Positions 8,859 through 17,611 of a DNA stretch of 62,718 nucleotides are shown piece by piece. The stretch lies in NCBI GenBank assembly GCA_035716025.1, contig DASTKH010000007.1, positions 1 to 62,718 of the forward strand. The letters are read 5' to 3'. Position numbers and translations under genes: made by a program. The notes under the pieces are model-generated. The model ran no database searches, had not been told where the DNA came from, and saw only the letters and a program-made list of their open reading frames with translations. Position 1 is the stretch's first letter. Each line of letters starts with the position of its first letter. This stretch comes from JADGHE01 sp035716025. Lineage in GTDB: Bacteria; Pseudomonadota; Alphaproteobacteria; Rhizobiales; Xanthobacteraceae.

Positions 8859-9947
8859 ATGAAACGTCGCGAATTCTTGAAAACCGCTGGGGCAGGTCTT
8901 GCCGCCAGTGCGGTCGCCGCGCCGGCGGTGGCCCAATCAATGCCCGAGATCAAATGGCGACTGACCTCGAGCTTTCCGAAATCGCTCGACACCCTTTGGG
9001 GCGCGGCGGAGACCTTCTCCAAATATCTCGCCGAAGCCAGCGACAACAAGTTCCAGGTGCAACCCTTCGCGGCGGGGGAGATCGTCCCCGGCCTGCAGGC
9101 GTTGGACGCGGTAAGCAACGCCACCGTCGAGTGCTGTCACACCGCGACCTACTATTACGTCGGCAAGGATCCGACCTTCCCGCTTTTCTGCGCCATTCCG
9201 TTCGGCCTGAACGCGCGCCAGCAGAACGCCTGGTTCTATGACGGCGGCGCGCAGAAGCTGATGGACGACTTCACCAAGAAGTACAATGTCGTGAGCCTGC
9301 TCGGCGGCAACACCAACTGTCAGATGGGCGGCTGGTTCCGCAAGGAGATCCGGGAGGTGGGAGATCTCTCTGGTCTCAAGATGCGGATCGCCGGTCTTGC
9401 CGGACAAGTCATGTCCAAGCTCGGCGTCGTGCCGCAGCAGATTGCCGGGGGCGACATCTATCCGGCTCTGGAGAAGGGAACCGTCGATGCCGCCGAGTGG
9501 GTCGGCCCCTACGACGACGAGAAGCTCGGTTTCTACAAGGTCGCCCAGTACTATTACTATCCCGGTTGGTGGGAGGGCGGAACGACCAACCATTTCATGT
9601 TCAACATCCAGAAATTCGAAGAGCTTCCGAAGACCTACAAGGCCATGATCCGCGCCGCGGCCGCGGCGGCCAACGTGGAGGAGCAAGCCAAGTACGACGC
9701 GCGCAATCCCGCAGCGCTGAAGCGGCTCGTGGCAAACGGCGCCCAGTTGCGACCCTACAGCCAAGCGATCATGGAAGCGGCGTACAAAGCTTCGCAAGAG
9801 GTCTATGCCGAAATTTCGGCGAAGAACCCCGATTTCAAAAAGGTCTATGACGCGATGGTGAGCTTCCGCAACGACGAGTATCTGTGGTGGCAGGTCGCGG
9901 AATACACCTACGACAGCTTCATGATCCGCGTGCGCGCGCGGGGCTGA
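8859..9947 (+). CDS. TRAP transporter solute-binding protein, TakP-like (paralogue 2)
   Basis: 362-aa paralogue of the gene at 7507, clearly homologous over its whole length. It has the Tat-type signal MKRREFLKTAGAGLA ending APAVAQ, then a mature TRAP-binding fold. TakP-type ligand residues are Gln155, Arg176, Glu213 and Trp214; the YYYYPGWWEGG block is conserved. It differs near the pocket entrance (ECCHTATYYYVGKDPTFPLFCAIPFG), so ligand preference may differ. An own promoter candidate lies at 8753-8780 and an intrinsic terminator at 9970, suggesting a monocistronic unit. The SD is AGGAGGAG, a longer spacing than usual. Confidence 0.93.
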   Translation: MKRREFLKTAGAGLAASAVAAPAVAQSMPEIKWRLTSSFPKSLDTLWGAAETFSKYLAEASDNKFQVQPFAAGEIVPGLQALDAVSNATVECCHTATYYYVGKDPTFPLFCAIPFGLNARQQNAWFYDGGAQKLMDDFTKKYNVVSLLGGNTNCQMGGWFRKEIREVGDLSGLKMRIAGLAGQVMSKLGVVPQQIAGGDIYPALEKGTVDAAEWVGPYDDEKLGFYKVAQYYYYPGWWEGGTTNHFMFNIQKFEELPKTYKAMIRAAAAAANVEEQAKYDARNPAALKRLVANGAQLRPYSQAIMEAAYKASQEVYAEISAKNPDFKKVYDAMVSFRNDEYLWWQVAEYTYDSFMIRVRARG

Positions 9948-9969
9948 AGACGCCGACATTCGGTTGCTG

Positions 9970-10002
9970 AACCCGGGCGCTTTTGGGCGCCCGGGTTTTT
10001 TT
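9970..10002 (+). terminator. Rho-independent terminator after TakP-like gene 2
   Basis: An 11-bp perfect stem (AACCCGGGCGC with GCGCCCGGGTT), a 6-nt loop and a run of Ts, 22 nt after the stop codon at 9947. This separates transcription of the second and third paralogues. Confidence 0.85.
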
Positions 10003-10117
10003 GTTCCTTCGCGCGGCGGAATGGCCTAGCATTTCCAGGTCGCACGGCGGCAGGGGAGGCTCTGCGCGGTTGTGACGACGAGCCTTCGCCGCTCGTTCGC
10101 GCGACACAAAGAAACGG

Positions 10118-10140
10118 GCCGGGAGTTCGAGAATCCCGGC
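10118..10140 (+). other. Stem-loop in the leader region of TakP-like gene 3
   Basis: GCCGGGA and TCCCGGC flank a 9-nt loop about 95 nt before the ATG at 10236. The rest of the gap 9948-10235 holds the terminator at 9970 and no gene. Role unknown; possibly an operator or leader hairpin. Confidence 0.35.
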
Positions 10141-10235
10141 TGGAATTGACCAGAAATCGAAATCAAGCGGTGCGAGAGACCGGACGACGGCAAGACGCCG
10201 TCGCCTGCCTCGCGCCTGCCACAGGGGGAAACGCC

Positions 10236-11324
10236 ATGAAACGTCGCGAATTTCTGAAGGCTGCGGGAGCCGGCTTGACGGCGACTGCGGTTGCCGCGCC
10301 GGCGGTTGCACAATCGAATCCGCAGATCAAATGGCGGCTTGCCGCGAGCTGGCCGAAGTCGCTCGACACCTTGTTCGGCGGGTGCGAGTACTTCTGCAAG
10401 CGTGTTGCGGAGGCGACGGACAACAATTTCCAGATTCAGCCGTTCGCGGCGGGCGAAATCGTTCCGGGCCTGCAGGTCTTGGATGCCGTTCAGAACGGCA
10501 CGGTCGAGATGGGCAACACGGCGATGTACTATTATTGGGGCAAGGACCCCGCGATGACGTTCGGGACGGCGCTGCCGTTCGGACTCAACAGCCGGCAGAT
10601 GATCGCCTGGATCAGGCACGCCGGCGGCGAGCAACTCCTTAACGACCTGCTCAAGAACTACAACTGCATCGGATTTGCCGCCGGCAACACGGGCGCCCAG
10701 ATGGGCGGCTGGTACCGGAAGGAGATCAAGACGGTCGACGACCTCAGAGGGCTGAAGTTCCGCGTCGGCGGATTTGCCGGGACCATCCTCGCAAAGGTGG
10801 GTGCGGTGCCGCAGCAGCTCGCCGCGGGTGACATCTATCCCTCGTTGGAGAAGGGGACGCTGGACGCCGCGGAGTGGGTCGGGCCCTATGACGACGAGAA
10901 GCTGGGGTTCGTGAAGGTTGCGAAATACTATTACTACCCCGGCTGGTGGGAGGGCTGCGGCCAGGGGCATAATCTGATCAATCTCGCCAAATGGAATGAA
11001 CTTCCCAAGCCGTACCAGGCTCTGCTGATCACGGCGTGCAACGACACGTGGGTCTGGACTCTTTCCAAATACGATGCCCTCAATGCCGCCGCGCTCAAGC
11101 GGCTCATCGCCGCGGGCGCGCAACTGCGCGGCTTTTCGCCCGAAATCCTGGAGGCCTGTTACAAGGCGGCCGGAGAAATCTATGCCGACCTCGCCAAGAC
11201 CAACACGCATTTCAGGAAGCTCTATGACAGCGTGACCGCGTTCCGAAGCGACGGCTATGCGTGGTTCCAGGTCGCCGAGCTCGGATTTGATGCCTTCCAG
11301 ATGCGGATGCGTACGCGCACGTGA
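10236..11324 (+). CDS. TRAP transporter solute-binding protein, TakP-like (paralogue 3)
   Basis: 362-aa paralogue of the two genes upstream. It has the same MKRREFLKAAGAGL Tat-type signal and APAVAQ cleavage region. Pocket residues are Gln155, Arg176, Glu213, Trp214. Distinct features are WGKDPAMTFG in place of the YVGKDPTF of paralogues 1 and 2, and EGCGQGHN after the YYYYPGWW block, so ligand selectivity may differ. The ATG at 10236 follows AGGGGGAAACGCC; an in-frame upstream ATG at 10146 would add 30 residues before the signal and is rejected. It faces dctM across a bidirectional hairpin at 11337-11368. Confidence 0.93.
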   Translation: MKRREFLKAAGAGLTATAVAAPAVAQSNPQIKWRLAASWPKSLDTLFGGCEYFCKRVAEATDNNFQIQPFAAGEIVPGLQVLDAVQNGTVEMGNTAMYYYWGKDPAMTFGTALPFGLNSRQMIAWIRHAGGEQLLNDLLKNYNCIGFAAGNTGAQMGGWYRKEIKTVDDLRGLKFRVGGFAGTILAKVGAVPQQLAAGDIYPSLEKGTLDAAEWVGPYDDEKLGFVKVAKYYYYPGWWEGCGQGHNLINLAKWNELPKPYQALLITACNDTWVWTLSKYDALNAAALKRLIAAGAQLRGFSPEILEACYKAAGEIYADLAKTNTHFRKLYDSVTAFRSDGYAWFQVAELGFDAFQMRMRTRT

Positions 11325-11336
11325 GACTTTCCGCAG

Positions 11337-11368
11337 AAAGGCCCGGGCGGGCAGTCGCCTGGGCCTTT
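11337..11368. terminator. Bidirectional terminator-like hairpin between TakP-like gene 3 and dctM
   Basis: A 13-bp stem (AAAGGCCCGGGCG with CGCCTGGGCCTTT, one G-U pair) and a 6-nt loop. The A-start and T-end allow use from both strands. It lies 12 nt after the binding-protein stop; dctM ends at 11441 on the other strand. Confidence 0.7.
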
Positions 11369-11440
11369 CCGTTGCCGATGAAGCGGTTGCGCCCGCTCGC
11401 GACCGCCGGGCTTCGCTCGCATCCGGGAAGGCTCAAGCCC

Positions 11441-13252
11441 TTACTGAATCCTCGGCGGTCCGAGATCGAGCGGCGGCAATTCGATTTGCGGGATCTCGAT
11501 CTTGATCTTCGAAGGATCGATCTGGGTTCCGGCGCCCTTGTAATGCATCACCATCGCCGGAAACAGGATGACGAGGACGACCATCACGCACTGAATGATA
11601 ACGAACGGAACCGCGCCCCAATAGATCTGTCCCGTGGTGACGGGCTGCGTGAGTTTGCCGGTGACTCGGTCGAGATAGGGGACGCGCGGTGCAACGGAGC
11701 GCAGATAGAACAGGGCGAACCCGAACGGGGGATGCATGAACGACGTCTGCATGTTGACGCCGAGAATGACCCCGAACCAGATGAGATCGATGCCGAGGCG
11801 TTCTGCAGCGGGTCCGAGCAGCGGGATGACGATGAAGGCGATCTCGAAGAAATCGAGGAAGAAGGCGAGGACGAAGACGAAGGCATTGACGAAAAGCAGG
11901 AACCCGATTTGCCCGCCGGGCAGCGACACCAACATCTCCTCGACCCAGCGATGGCCGTCGACGCCGTAAAAGGTCAGGGAGAAGACGCGCGCCCCGATCA
12001 GGATGAAGATCACGAAGGCGGACAGCTTCGCGGTTGATTCCGTCGCCTGCCGCAGCAGATCCCAGGTCAAGCGGCGTTTGAGGAGTGCCAGCACGACGGC
12101 GCCGCTCGCCCCCATGGCGCCTCCCTCGGTCGGCGTTGCGACCCCGATGAAGATCGTGCCCAGCACCAGGAAGATCAGGGCGAGCGGAGGCACCATCACG
12201 AACGTGGTCTGCTCGGCAATGGCGGTGATGAGCCGGCGTCCGCTCAGGCGTTCGATCGCGCCTGCGACCAACGCGTAAAGCGCGCCGGCTCCGAGCGCCT
12301 CGGCGAAGAGGGCCCAGTTCGGATAATTGTTCTGATTGAACCAGTACCATGCCGCGCCGAGGCCGAGCAGTATCAAGGCGGTGGCCGCCAATCGTCGGCT
12401 TCCGAACACGCGATTGAAGCTCGCGGCCATGAACGCGACGACGACGCCGATGGACATTGTGAGGACGACGAAATCCGCCCCGCCGCGAACATTGGTCTGG
12501 CTCATCTCGTAATAGGCCACGAGACCGGAAAAGCCGACCAGCACCCCGAGCTGCCACACCCCGCGCGAGCCGTCGGGCTCGCGGTAGCCGATGTCCTGCA
12601 CCGGAAGCCCGGGCGCCGCGGCGGGAAAAAATGTGGCGATGAGGAACACATAGGCGGCATACAGCAGCGACAGCACCAGACCGGGGATGAAGGCGCCCTC
12701 GTACATGTCGCCGACGGACCGACCGAGCTGGTCGGCCATCACAATGAGGACGATGGAAGGTGGAATGATTTGCGCAAGCGTGCCGGAGGCCGCGATCACC
12801 CCCGTCGCAACCCGGCGATCGTAGCCGTAGCGCAGCATGATGGGCAGTGAAATCAGCCCCATCGAAATCACCGAGGCGGCGACCACCCCGGTGGTCGCCG
12901 CAAGCAGCGCGCCGACGAACACCACGGCATAGGCGAGCCCGCCGCGCACCGTCCCGAACAGCTGGCCGATCGTGTCGAGCAGGTCCTCGGCCATGCCCGA
13001 TCTTTCGAGAATGAGGCCCATGAACGTGAAGAACGGCACGGCAAGCAGCGTGTCGTTGTTCATCACGCCGTAGACGCGCTCCGGCAGGGCCTGCAGGAAT
13101 TCCGGACGGAAGAGCCCGAGCTCGATGCCGAGCAGACCGTAGATCAGCCCGATCGCGGCGAGCGAGAAGGCCGCCGGGTATCCCACCAGCAGGAACACGA
13201 CCAGCGACGCGAACATGATCGGCGCCATGTAATGGATCAGCAGGTCCACCAT
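11441..13252 (-). CDS. dctM: TRAP transporter large permease subunit (DctM family), enlarged form
   Basis: 603-aa inner-membrane protein, the substrate- and sodium-translocating subunit of a TRAP importer. DctM signatures include NNDTLLAVPFFTFMG, GIVAASGTLAQIIPPSIVLIVM, GVATPTEGGAMGASGA and DFFEIAFIVIPLLGP. Typical DctM proteins have about 430 residues; here extra hydrophobic segments lie roughly between residues 200 and 340, giving more predicted membrane helices than the usual 12. It lies 27 nt downstream of dctQ on the same strand. It is the only DctM in the window and is likely served by the neighbouring TakP-like binding proteins. Confidence 0.93.
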   Translation of the reverse strand: MVDLLIHYMAPIMFASLVVFLLVGYPAAFSLAAIGLIYGLLGIELGLFRPEFLQALPERVYGVMNNDTLLAVPFFTFMGLILERSGMAEDLLDTIGQLFGTVRGGLAYAVVFVGALLAATTGVVAASVISMGLISLPIMLRYGYDRRVATGVIAASGTLAQIIPPSIVLIVMADQLGRSVGDMYEGAFIPGLVLSLLYAAYVFLIATFFPAAAPGLPVQDIGYREPDGSRGVWQLGVLVGFSGLVAYYEMSQTNVRGGADFVVLTMSIGVVVAFMAASFNRVFGSRRLAATALILLGLGAAWYWFNQNNYPNWALFAEALGAGALYALVAGAIERLSGRRLITAIAEQTTFVMVPPLALIFLVLGTIFIGVATPTEGGAMGASGAVVLALLKRRLTWDLLRQATESTAKLSAFVIFILIGARVFSLTFYGVDGHRWVEEMLVSLPGGQIGFLLFVNAFVFVLAFFLDFFEIAFIVIPLLGPAAERLGIDLIWFGVILGVNMQTSFMHPPFGFALFYLRSVAPRVPYLDRVTGKLTQPVTTGQIYWGAVPFVIIQCVMVVLVILFPAMVMHYKGAGTQIDPSKIKIEIPQIELPPLDLGPPRIQ

Positions 13253-13279
13253 GGTGTTCGTCCAATCTACCGGCCGGCG

Positions 13280-13870
13280 TTAGCGGGGTTCGGAGGTCAT
13301 TTCGGCGAGCAGCCGCTCGGCTTCCGCTTCGGCCGGATGGTGCGGGGCTGCCGCATGAGGGTCGGCCATGAGGCCGCGCAGCACCGCGACCGACTTTATG
13401 ATTTCGGAAATCGCCTGCATGAACAGCAGGAAGAAACCGATGAATATGACGGCCTTGGAGGGCCACTGCGGCAGGCCGCCGGCATTGGTCGACTGCTCAT
13501 TGATCTCATAGGACCGCATGAAAAACGGTCCTGCCGTGATGATCATGATGACGGTCAGCGGCAGGAGAAAAAGCGTGTGCCCGACCAGATCGATCCATTG
13601 CCGCAGCCGCTGCGGCAGCATGTTATTCACGATGTCGATCCGGATGTGCTCGTTGACAATGAGCGTCCAGGGCGAGCACAGCAGAAAGACAATCCCAAAC
13701 AGCACCCATTGCAGTTCGAGCCAAGCATTCGATGAAGTATCGAAAGCCTTGCGAATGACGGCGTTGGTTGCCGAAACGAGCACCGCCAGCACGATCAACC
13801 AGCTGATCGCCTTGCCGATGTGAAGGTTAACCGCGTCGATTCCGCGGCTTAAAGCCAATAGTCCCCGCAA
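13280..13870 (-). CDS. dctQ: TRAP transporter small permease subunit (DctQ family)
   Basis: 196-aa membrane protein with four hydrophobic segments (about 18-38, 55-75, 90-112, 137-160), as expected for the DctQ/TakQ subunit that partners DctM. The conserved cytoplasmic-loop pattern WLELQWVLFGIVFLL and HIRIDIV is present. The C-terminal tail is Ala/His/Glu-rich. No ATG is available; TTG at 13870 is chosen because GAGGGGGACTTT lies directly before it, with a second TTG at 13858 as alternative. dctM follows 27 nt downstream, so the two form an operon. Confidence 0.9.
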   Translation of the reverse strand: MRGLLALSRGIDAVNLHIGKAISWLIVLAVLVSATNAVIRKAFDTSSNAWLELQWVLFGIVFLLCSPWTLIVNEHIRIDIVNNMLPQRLRQWIDLVGHTLFLLPLTVIMIITAGPFFMRSYEINEQSTNAGGLPQWPSKAVIFIGFFLLFMQAISEIIKSVAVLRGLMADPHAAAPHHPAEAEAERLLAEMTSEPR

Positions 13871-13985
13871 AAAGTCCCCCTCTCTTTGTCATTGGCGGAT
13901 TCTCGGTTCCGCCTTGGGCTCGGGGTGCCGGTCCCCGCCATGCCTGGCACGCCAAGGACAGTTAATCCGCAGGCTTGCCCGCTCG

Positions 13986-14210
13986 TCAATTGGAACTTCC
14001 GTGAGGGCGGTGGAAGGGAAGGGCGGCCCGGGCGAGTTCGAGTGCCTCGCGCAGGACCGAGAGATCGCCGATGTGGTTGGCGAGAAGCAGAGCGACGCGC
14101 GCGTTGAAGAGCGCGCTCGCCTCGGCGTCGAGGCCGTGCTGGGCGGCCGCGAATGCTTCGTAGGCCGCATCGGGATTCTCGAAACGCGAGGCGGTCATCA
14201 GGGCTCCCAT
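13986..14210 (-). CDS. DUF2783 domain small protein
   Basis: 74-aa protein matching my memory of DUF2783: the segment FNARVALLLANHIGDLSVLREALELAR (residues 35-61) is the family core and predicts helical hairpins. No signal or membrane segment. ATG 14210 has GGAGG five bases upstream; ATG 14198 is a second choice. DUF2783 genes are often found beside FAD-monooxygenase and MBL-fold genes, and both occur just upstream here (14740-17324), although the Csp3 gene on the opposite strand interrupts the run. Function unknown; a small accessory subunit of the oxygenase is a reasonable guess. Confidence 0.7.
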   Translation of the reverse strand: MGALMTASRFENPDAAYEAFAAAQHGLDAEASALFNARVALLLANHIGDLSVLREALELARAALPFHRPHGSSN

Positions 14211-14303
14211 AGGCGCCTCCCTGCGATCTGCTCCGCAACGTTCGGCGGAACCCGGCGGGCCGAGCTTTGTTGATGAGCGTCATCCTTCCCGCCGGAGCGT
14301 CTC

Positions 14304-14735
14304 ATGACAATGCTTTCGCCTCTGCTCGAAGCCCATCCTCGCCCCTCATCACATCCGGGCGATATGGCGCGGTGCGCCGAACGGTGTTTCGCCTGTGTGG
14401 AGGCATGCCTCGCCTGCGCGGATGCTTGCCTCTCCGAAGGACAAGTCGACAGGCTCACCTCTTGCATCCGCTTCAACCTGGACTGCGCCGACGTGTGCGC
14501 CGCAACCGGTTCCCTTGTCCTGCGGATCGGTCGGAGCGATCCGCAGCCCTTGCAGGCTCAGCTCGCGGCCTGCGTCGAAGCGTGCCGCACCTGCGCGCAG
14601 GAATGCCGACGCCACGCCGGCATGCACGCCCATTGTCGCATCTGCGCCGAAGTTTGCGAAACCTGTCAGCGCGCCTGCGAAGACATGATGATCTCGATGC
14701 GGCACGCAGGCGAGAGCGAATCGAGCCGCCACTGA
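14304..14735 (+). CDS. Four-helix-bundle copper storage protein (Csp3-like)
   Basis: 143-aa protein with 18 cysteines, most spaced CxxC, CxxxC or CxxCxxxC along predicted helices (Cys24, 28, 31, 35, 38, 42, 54, 61, 65, 90, 94, 97, 101, 111, 114, 118, 121, 125). The count and spacing match cytosolic Csp3 proteins, whose tetramers fill the core of each four-helix bundle with Cu(I). No Tat or Sec signal is visible, supporting a cytosolic Csp3 rather than exported Csp1. GGAG lies 7 nt before the ATG. It ends 4 nt from the convergent FAD-monooxygenase. No copper exporter gene is nearby. Confidence 0.9.
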   Translation: MTMLSPLLEAHPRPSSHPGDMARCAERCFACVEACLACADACLSEGQVDRLTSCIRFNLDCADVCAATGSLVLRIGRSDPQPLQAQLAACVEACRTCAQECRRHAGMHAHCRICAEVCETCQRACEDMMISMRHAGESESSRH

Positions 14736-14739
14736 CGGC

Positions 14740-16341
14740 TCAGCGGCCGAGCGCCCGCCGCATGGCGGCTGCGACCTTGTCGGCATCGGGCCGTCGCCAG
14801 CGGGCGCAGAGGTGCTGGTCGGGCCGCAGCAGATAGGCCGAGCCGGGCGTTGCGTCGTAGCGGCGGCAAAAAACGCCACTTTCGTCCAGCAGGTCGCGGT
14901 TGATCACCCGAACCGCCGCGCCCTGCGGAGGGGGCGGTTCGCCCTCCCCGTCGACGAACAAGAGCGTGAACCCCTGCGAGAGTCGCTCGAGCAGAAAGCC
15001 GCCCTCGCCGCTCGGGGTCGACAGCGGCGCATCCGGCGCCGGTGCACCGAGCCGGGCCGTGCCTGAGAAGGCGTCCTCGTCGGGGGTGGAGAGCGGCGTG
15101 TCATAGACGGTTGGGGTCGACAGGCGCCCCGAATTGACCATCCGGCGCGCGAACTCGGCCGTCGGCGCGAGCGACAGGACGGCGTTCCGCAATATCCGGC
15201 ACCCTTCGGACCGCGGCGCGATAAATTCGGTCGCGCGGGCGGAATGGGCGATATTCTCGTCGGCTGCCTGGATGCGTTCCGTGTCGTAACTCTCAATGAG
15301 GCGGAAGTCCGCCTCTCCCTTGAGGACCGCAGCAAGCTTCCAGGCGAGGTTTTCCGCGTCCTGCACGCCGGAATTGCCGCCGCGTGCCCCGAACGGGGAG
15401 ACCTGGTGTGCCGCGTCGCCGGCGAAGACGACGCGACCATGAACGAAGCGCTCCAACCGCCGGCACAGGAACGTGTAGACGGAGATCCATTCGAGGGAGA
15501 ACGCGCGTCCTTCAAGCATGCGCTCGAGGCGTGCCACGACCCGCTCGGGCCTGCGCTCCTCGGCCGGATCGGCATCGGGTCCGAGATGCAGGTCGATACG
15601 CCAAACATTGTCCGGCTGCCGATGCATCAGCGCCGATTCGCCGGAATGAAATGTCGGGCTGAACCAGAAACGGCGTTCCGTGGGCAGATCGGCGGCCATG
15701 CGGACGTCGGCGATCAGGAATTTGTCCTCGAACGACACGCCCGAGAAGGAAAGTTCCAAGAGGCTCCGCAGGGTCGAGCGTGCGCCGTCGGCCGCGACCA
15801 CCCAATCCGCCTCGAGGGAATAGGGGCCTTCGGGCGTTTCCACGGTCAGACGGACACCCTCGTTTCCTTGCACGAGGCCGACGACCCGGTTCCGCCAGCG
15901 CAGATCGATCCCCGGAATTTCCCCGGCTCGTTCGATCAGGACCTCTTCCAGCCGGTACTGCTGGAGGTTGATAAAGGCCGGCATCTTGTGACCTTCCTCC
16001 GGCAGCAGGTCGAAGGCGAAGACGAGCGCATCGCCGAGAAAGACCTTGCCGAGCTTCCACGTCACCCCCATGTCGCGGAGCCGCTCGCCGACGCCGAGCC
16101 GGTCCCAAATCTCGAGGGACCGCTTGGCGTAGCAGATGCCGCGGGAGCCTTCGCCGATACGGTCCGAATCGTCGAGCAGCACGACCGGCACATTGCGCAG
16201 CGCGAGGTCGAGCGCGGCGGTAAGCCCCACGGGTCCGGCGCCGACGACGATGACGGGGTGGCGGACCGGTCGCGCGGAATCCTGATCCGGCGATCGCCGG
16301 TAGGCGTATCGGGCCGCCGTTCTCCGCTCGTGGTTCGCCAT
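14740..16341 (-). CDS. FAD-dependent aromatic hydroxylase-like oxidoreductase (PHBH/MhpA family)
   Basis: 533-aa group A flavoprotein monooxygenase. The FAD dinucleotide motif VIVVGAGPVGLTAALDLA lies near residues 30-47, the DG motif (VVAADGARSTLR) near 185, and the second FAD motif GRVVFAGDAAHQVSPFGARGGNSG near 300. A C-terminal thioredoxin-like domain, as in MhpA/PheA types, follows (GFTLLFVDGE, YLLRPDQHLCARW). The expected reaction is NAD(P)H-dependent ring hydroxylation of a phenolic compound. ATG 16341 is favoured over 16389 because the latter overlaps the upstream MBL gene. It is 26 nt downstream of that gene, probably co-transcribed. Confidence 0.88.
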   Translation of the reverse strand: MANHERRTAARYAYRRSPDQDSARPVRHPVIVVGAGPVGLTAALDLALRNVPVVLLDDSDRIGEGSRGICYAKRSLEIWDRLGVGERLRDMGVTWKLGKVFLGDALVFAFDLLPEEGHKMPAFINLQQYRLEEVLIERAGEIPGIDLRWRNRVVGLVQGNEGVRLTVETPEGPYSLEADWVVAADGARSTLRSLLELSFSGVSFEDKFLIADVRMAADLPTERRFWFSPTFHSGESALMHRQPDNVWRIDLHLGPDADPAEERRPERVVARLERMLEGRAFSLEWISVYTFLCRRLERFVHGRVVFAGDAAHQVSPFGARGGNSGVQDAENLAWKLAAVLKGEADFRLIESYDTERIQAADENIAHSARATEFIAPRSEGCRILRNAVLSLAPTAEFARRMVNSGRLSTPTVYDTPLSTPDEDAFSGTARLGAPAPDAPLSTPSGEGGFLLERLSQGFTLLFVDGEGEPPPPQGAAVRVINRDLLDESGVFCRRYDATPGSAYLLRPDQHLCARWRRPDADKVAAAMRRALGR

Positions 16342-16367
16342 TTCCGGGCTCTCGATCCCGTGCCGGC

Positions 16368-17324
16368 TCAGCCCTGCAGCTGGTTCCACATTTCCCGGTC
16401 GCGCTCGGCCGTCCAGATCACCGGCCAGTCGATCCCGCGCGCTTCGTCATAGGCGCGCGAAACGTTGAACGGCAGGCAGTGCTCATAGATCGCGAAATCC
16501 GCGAATTTCGGGTCCATCACGGCACGGGCGGCTTCGAACGCCTCCTTAAGCGAATGGCCCTTGGCCACGCTCGCCCGTGCCGAGGCATAGAGCGTCGACA
16601 GGAAGTCGCGCGTCATGGCAATTCCCTCGGCGACCTCGTCGGGGGTCGTCAGCGCGGCGCCGCGTCCGGGCACGAGGGCGCGCGGCCCCAATGCCGCGAG
16701 CGCATCGAGCGTCCCCGGCCAGTCGGTAAAGTGCGCGTCTCCGCAATAGCAGGCCGAACGATATTCGACGAGGTCGCCCGAGAAGACCACGCCGGCATCC
16801 GGCACATGCGCAATAACGTCGCCGGCGGTGTGGGCGCGGCCGAGATGTTTGAGGTGGACTTCGCGTTTGCCGAGCCAGACGCGCATCTCGGTCGGGAAGG
16901 TGAGAGTGGGCCAAGTCAGGCCCGGCGGGACGGATTCGGCTGCGCGGAACAACCGGGGAAAGCGTCCCATCTCGGATTCCTTGTCCTGCTGGCCGCGCTC
17001 CATGATGAGGCGGCGCGTCATGTCGGAGGCGAAGATTTCCGCGTTCTTGAAGGCCGAGGCTCCGAAGACCCGCACCGCATGGTAATGCGTGAGCAGGACG
17101 TAGCGGATCGGTTTGTCGGTCACCTGTCGGACCCGGGCGATCACGTCCTCGGCCATCACCGGGGTCGCCTGCGCGTCGATGATCATCACGGCGTCGTCGC
17201 CGACAATGACTCCGGTGTTGGGGTCGCCCTCGGCCGTGTAGGCATAAAGACCGGGACCGATCTCGTCGAACGACACCGTCTTGTCGGCGAGGTCGGCGGC
17301 GGAGGCAAAGGCTTTCGCGGTCAT
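16368..17324 (-). CDS. MBL-fold hydrolase with altered HxHxDH motif
   Basis: 318-aa metallo-beta-lactamase-fold protein. The usual metal motif is replaced: residues 80-85 read HYHAVR, keeping the first two His but losing the Asp and third His of HxHxDH. The later ligands remain: AHTAGD near 189-194 and FSGD near 206. I recall related rhizobial proteins with the same motif, so it is probably a subfamily trait rather than decay. It stands first in an operon with the FAD-monooxygenase, suggesting hydrolysis of a pathway ester or lactone intermediate, or a non-hydrolytic role. ATG 17324 is chosen over upstream 17381. Confidence 0.82.
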   Translation of the reverse strand: MTAKAFASAADLADKTVSFDEIGPGLYAYTAEGDPNTGVIVGDDAVMIIDAQATPVMAEDVIARVRQVTDKPIRYVLLTHYHAVRVFGASAFKNAEIFASDMTRRLIMERGQQDKESEMGRFPRLFRAAESVPPGLTWPTLTFPTEMRVWLGKREVHLKHLGRAHTAGDVIAHVPDAGVVFSGDLVEYRSACYCGDAHFTDWPGTLDALAALGPRALVPGRGAALTTPDEVAEGIAMTRDFLSTLYASARASVAKGHSLKEAFEAARAVMDPKFADFAIYEHCLPFNVSRAYDEARGIDWPVIWTAERDREMWNQLQG

Positions 17325-17611
17325 GGGCGCATCCGTCTGCAACGCGTAAGAACAGCGTAGCAGAAGTTGCGGCCGATCCATGTGCCGATATGCCTCTGTC
17401 CTGCGAATCCGGGCAGGTCGGGGGCCGGCCCCGAAGCCTCACCGAGAGCCGCATGTCCATGCGCCGGAAGGGCTTTGGACGCCGCAAGGCCGGTATGTCT
17501 CGCGGCCTGAGGGGCCTGCAGTGCATGGCGCTCGCCCTCATAATCGGGCATTCTGCGGCCGACCGCGCGCAGCCTTGGGACGGCACGCCGGCAACGACAA
17601 AAGAGGCTTCG

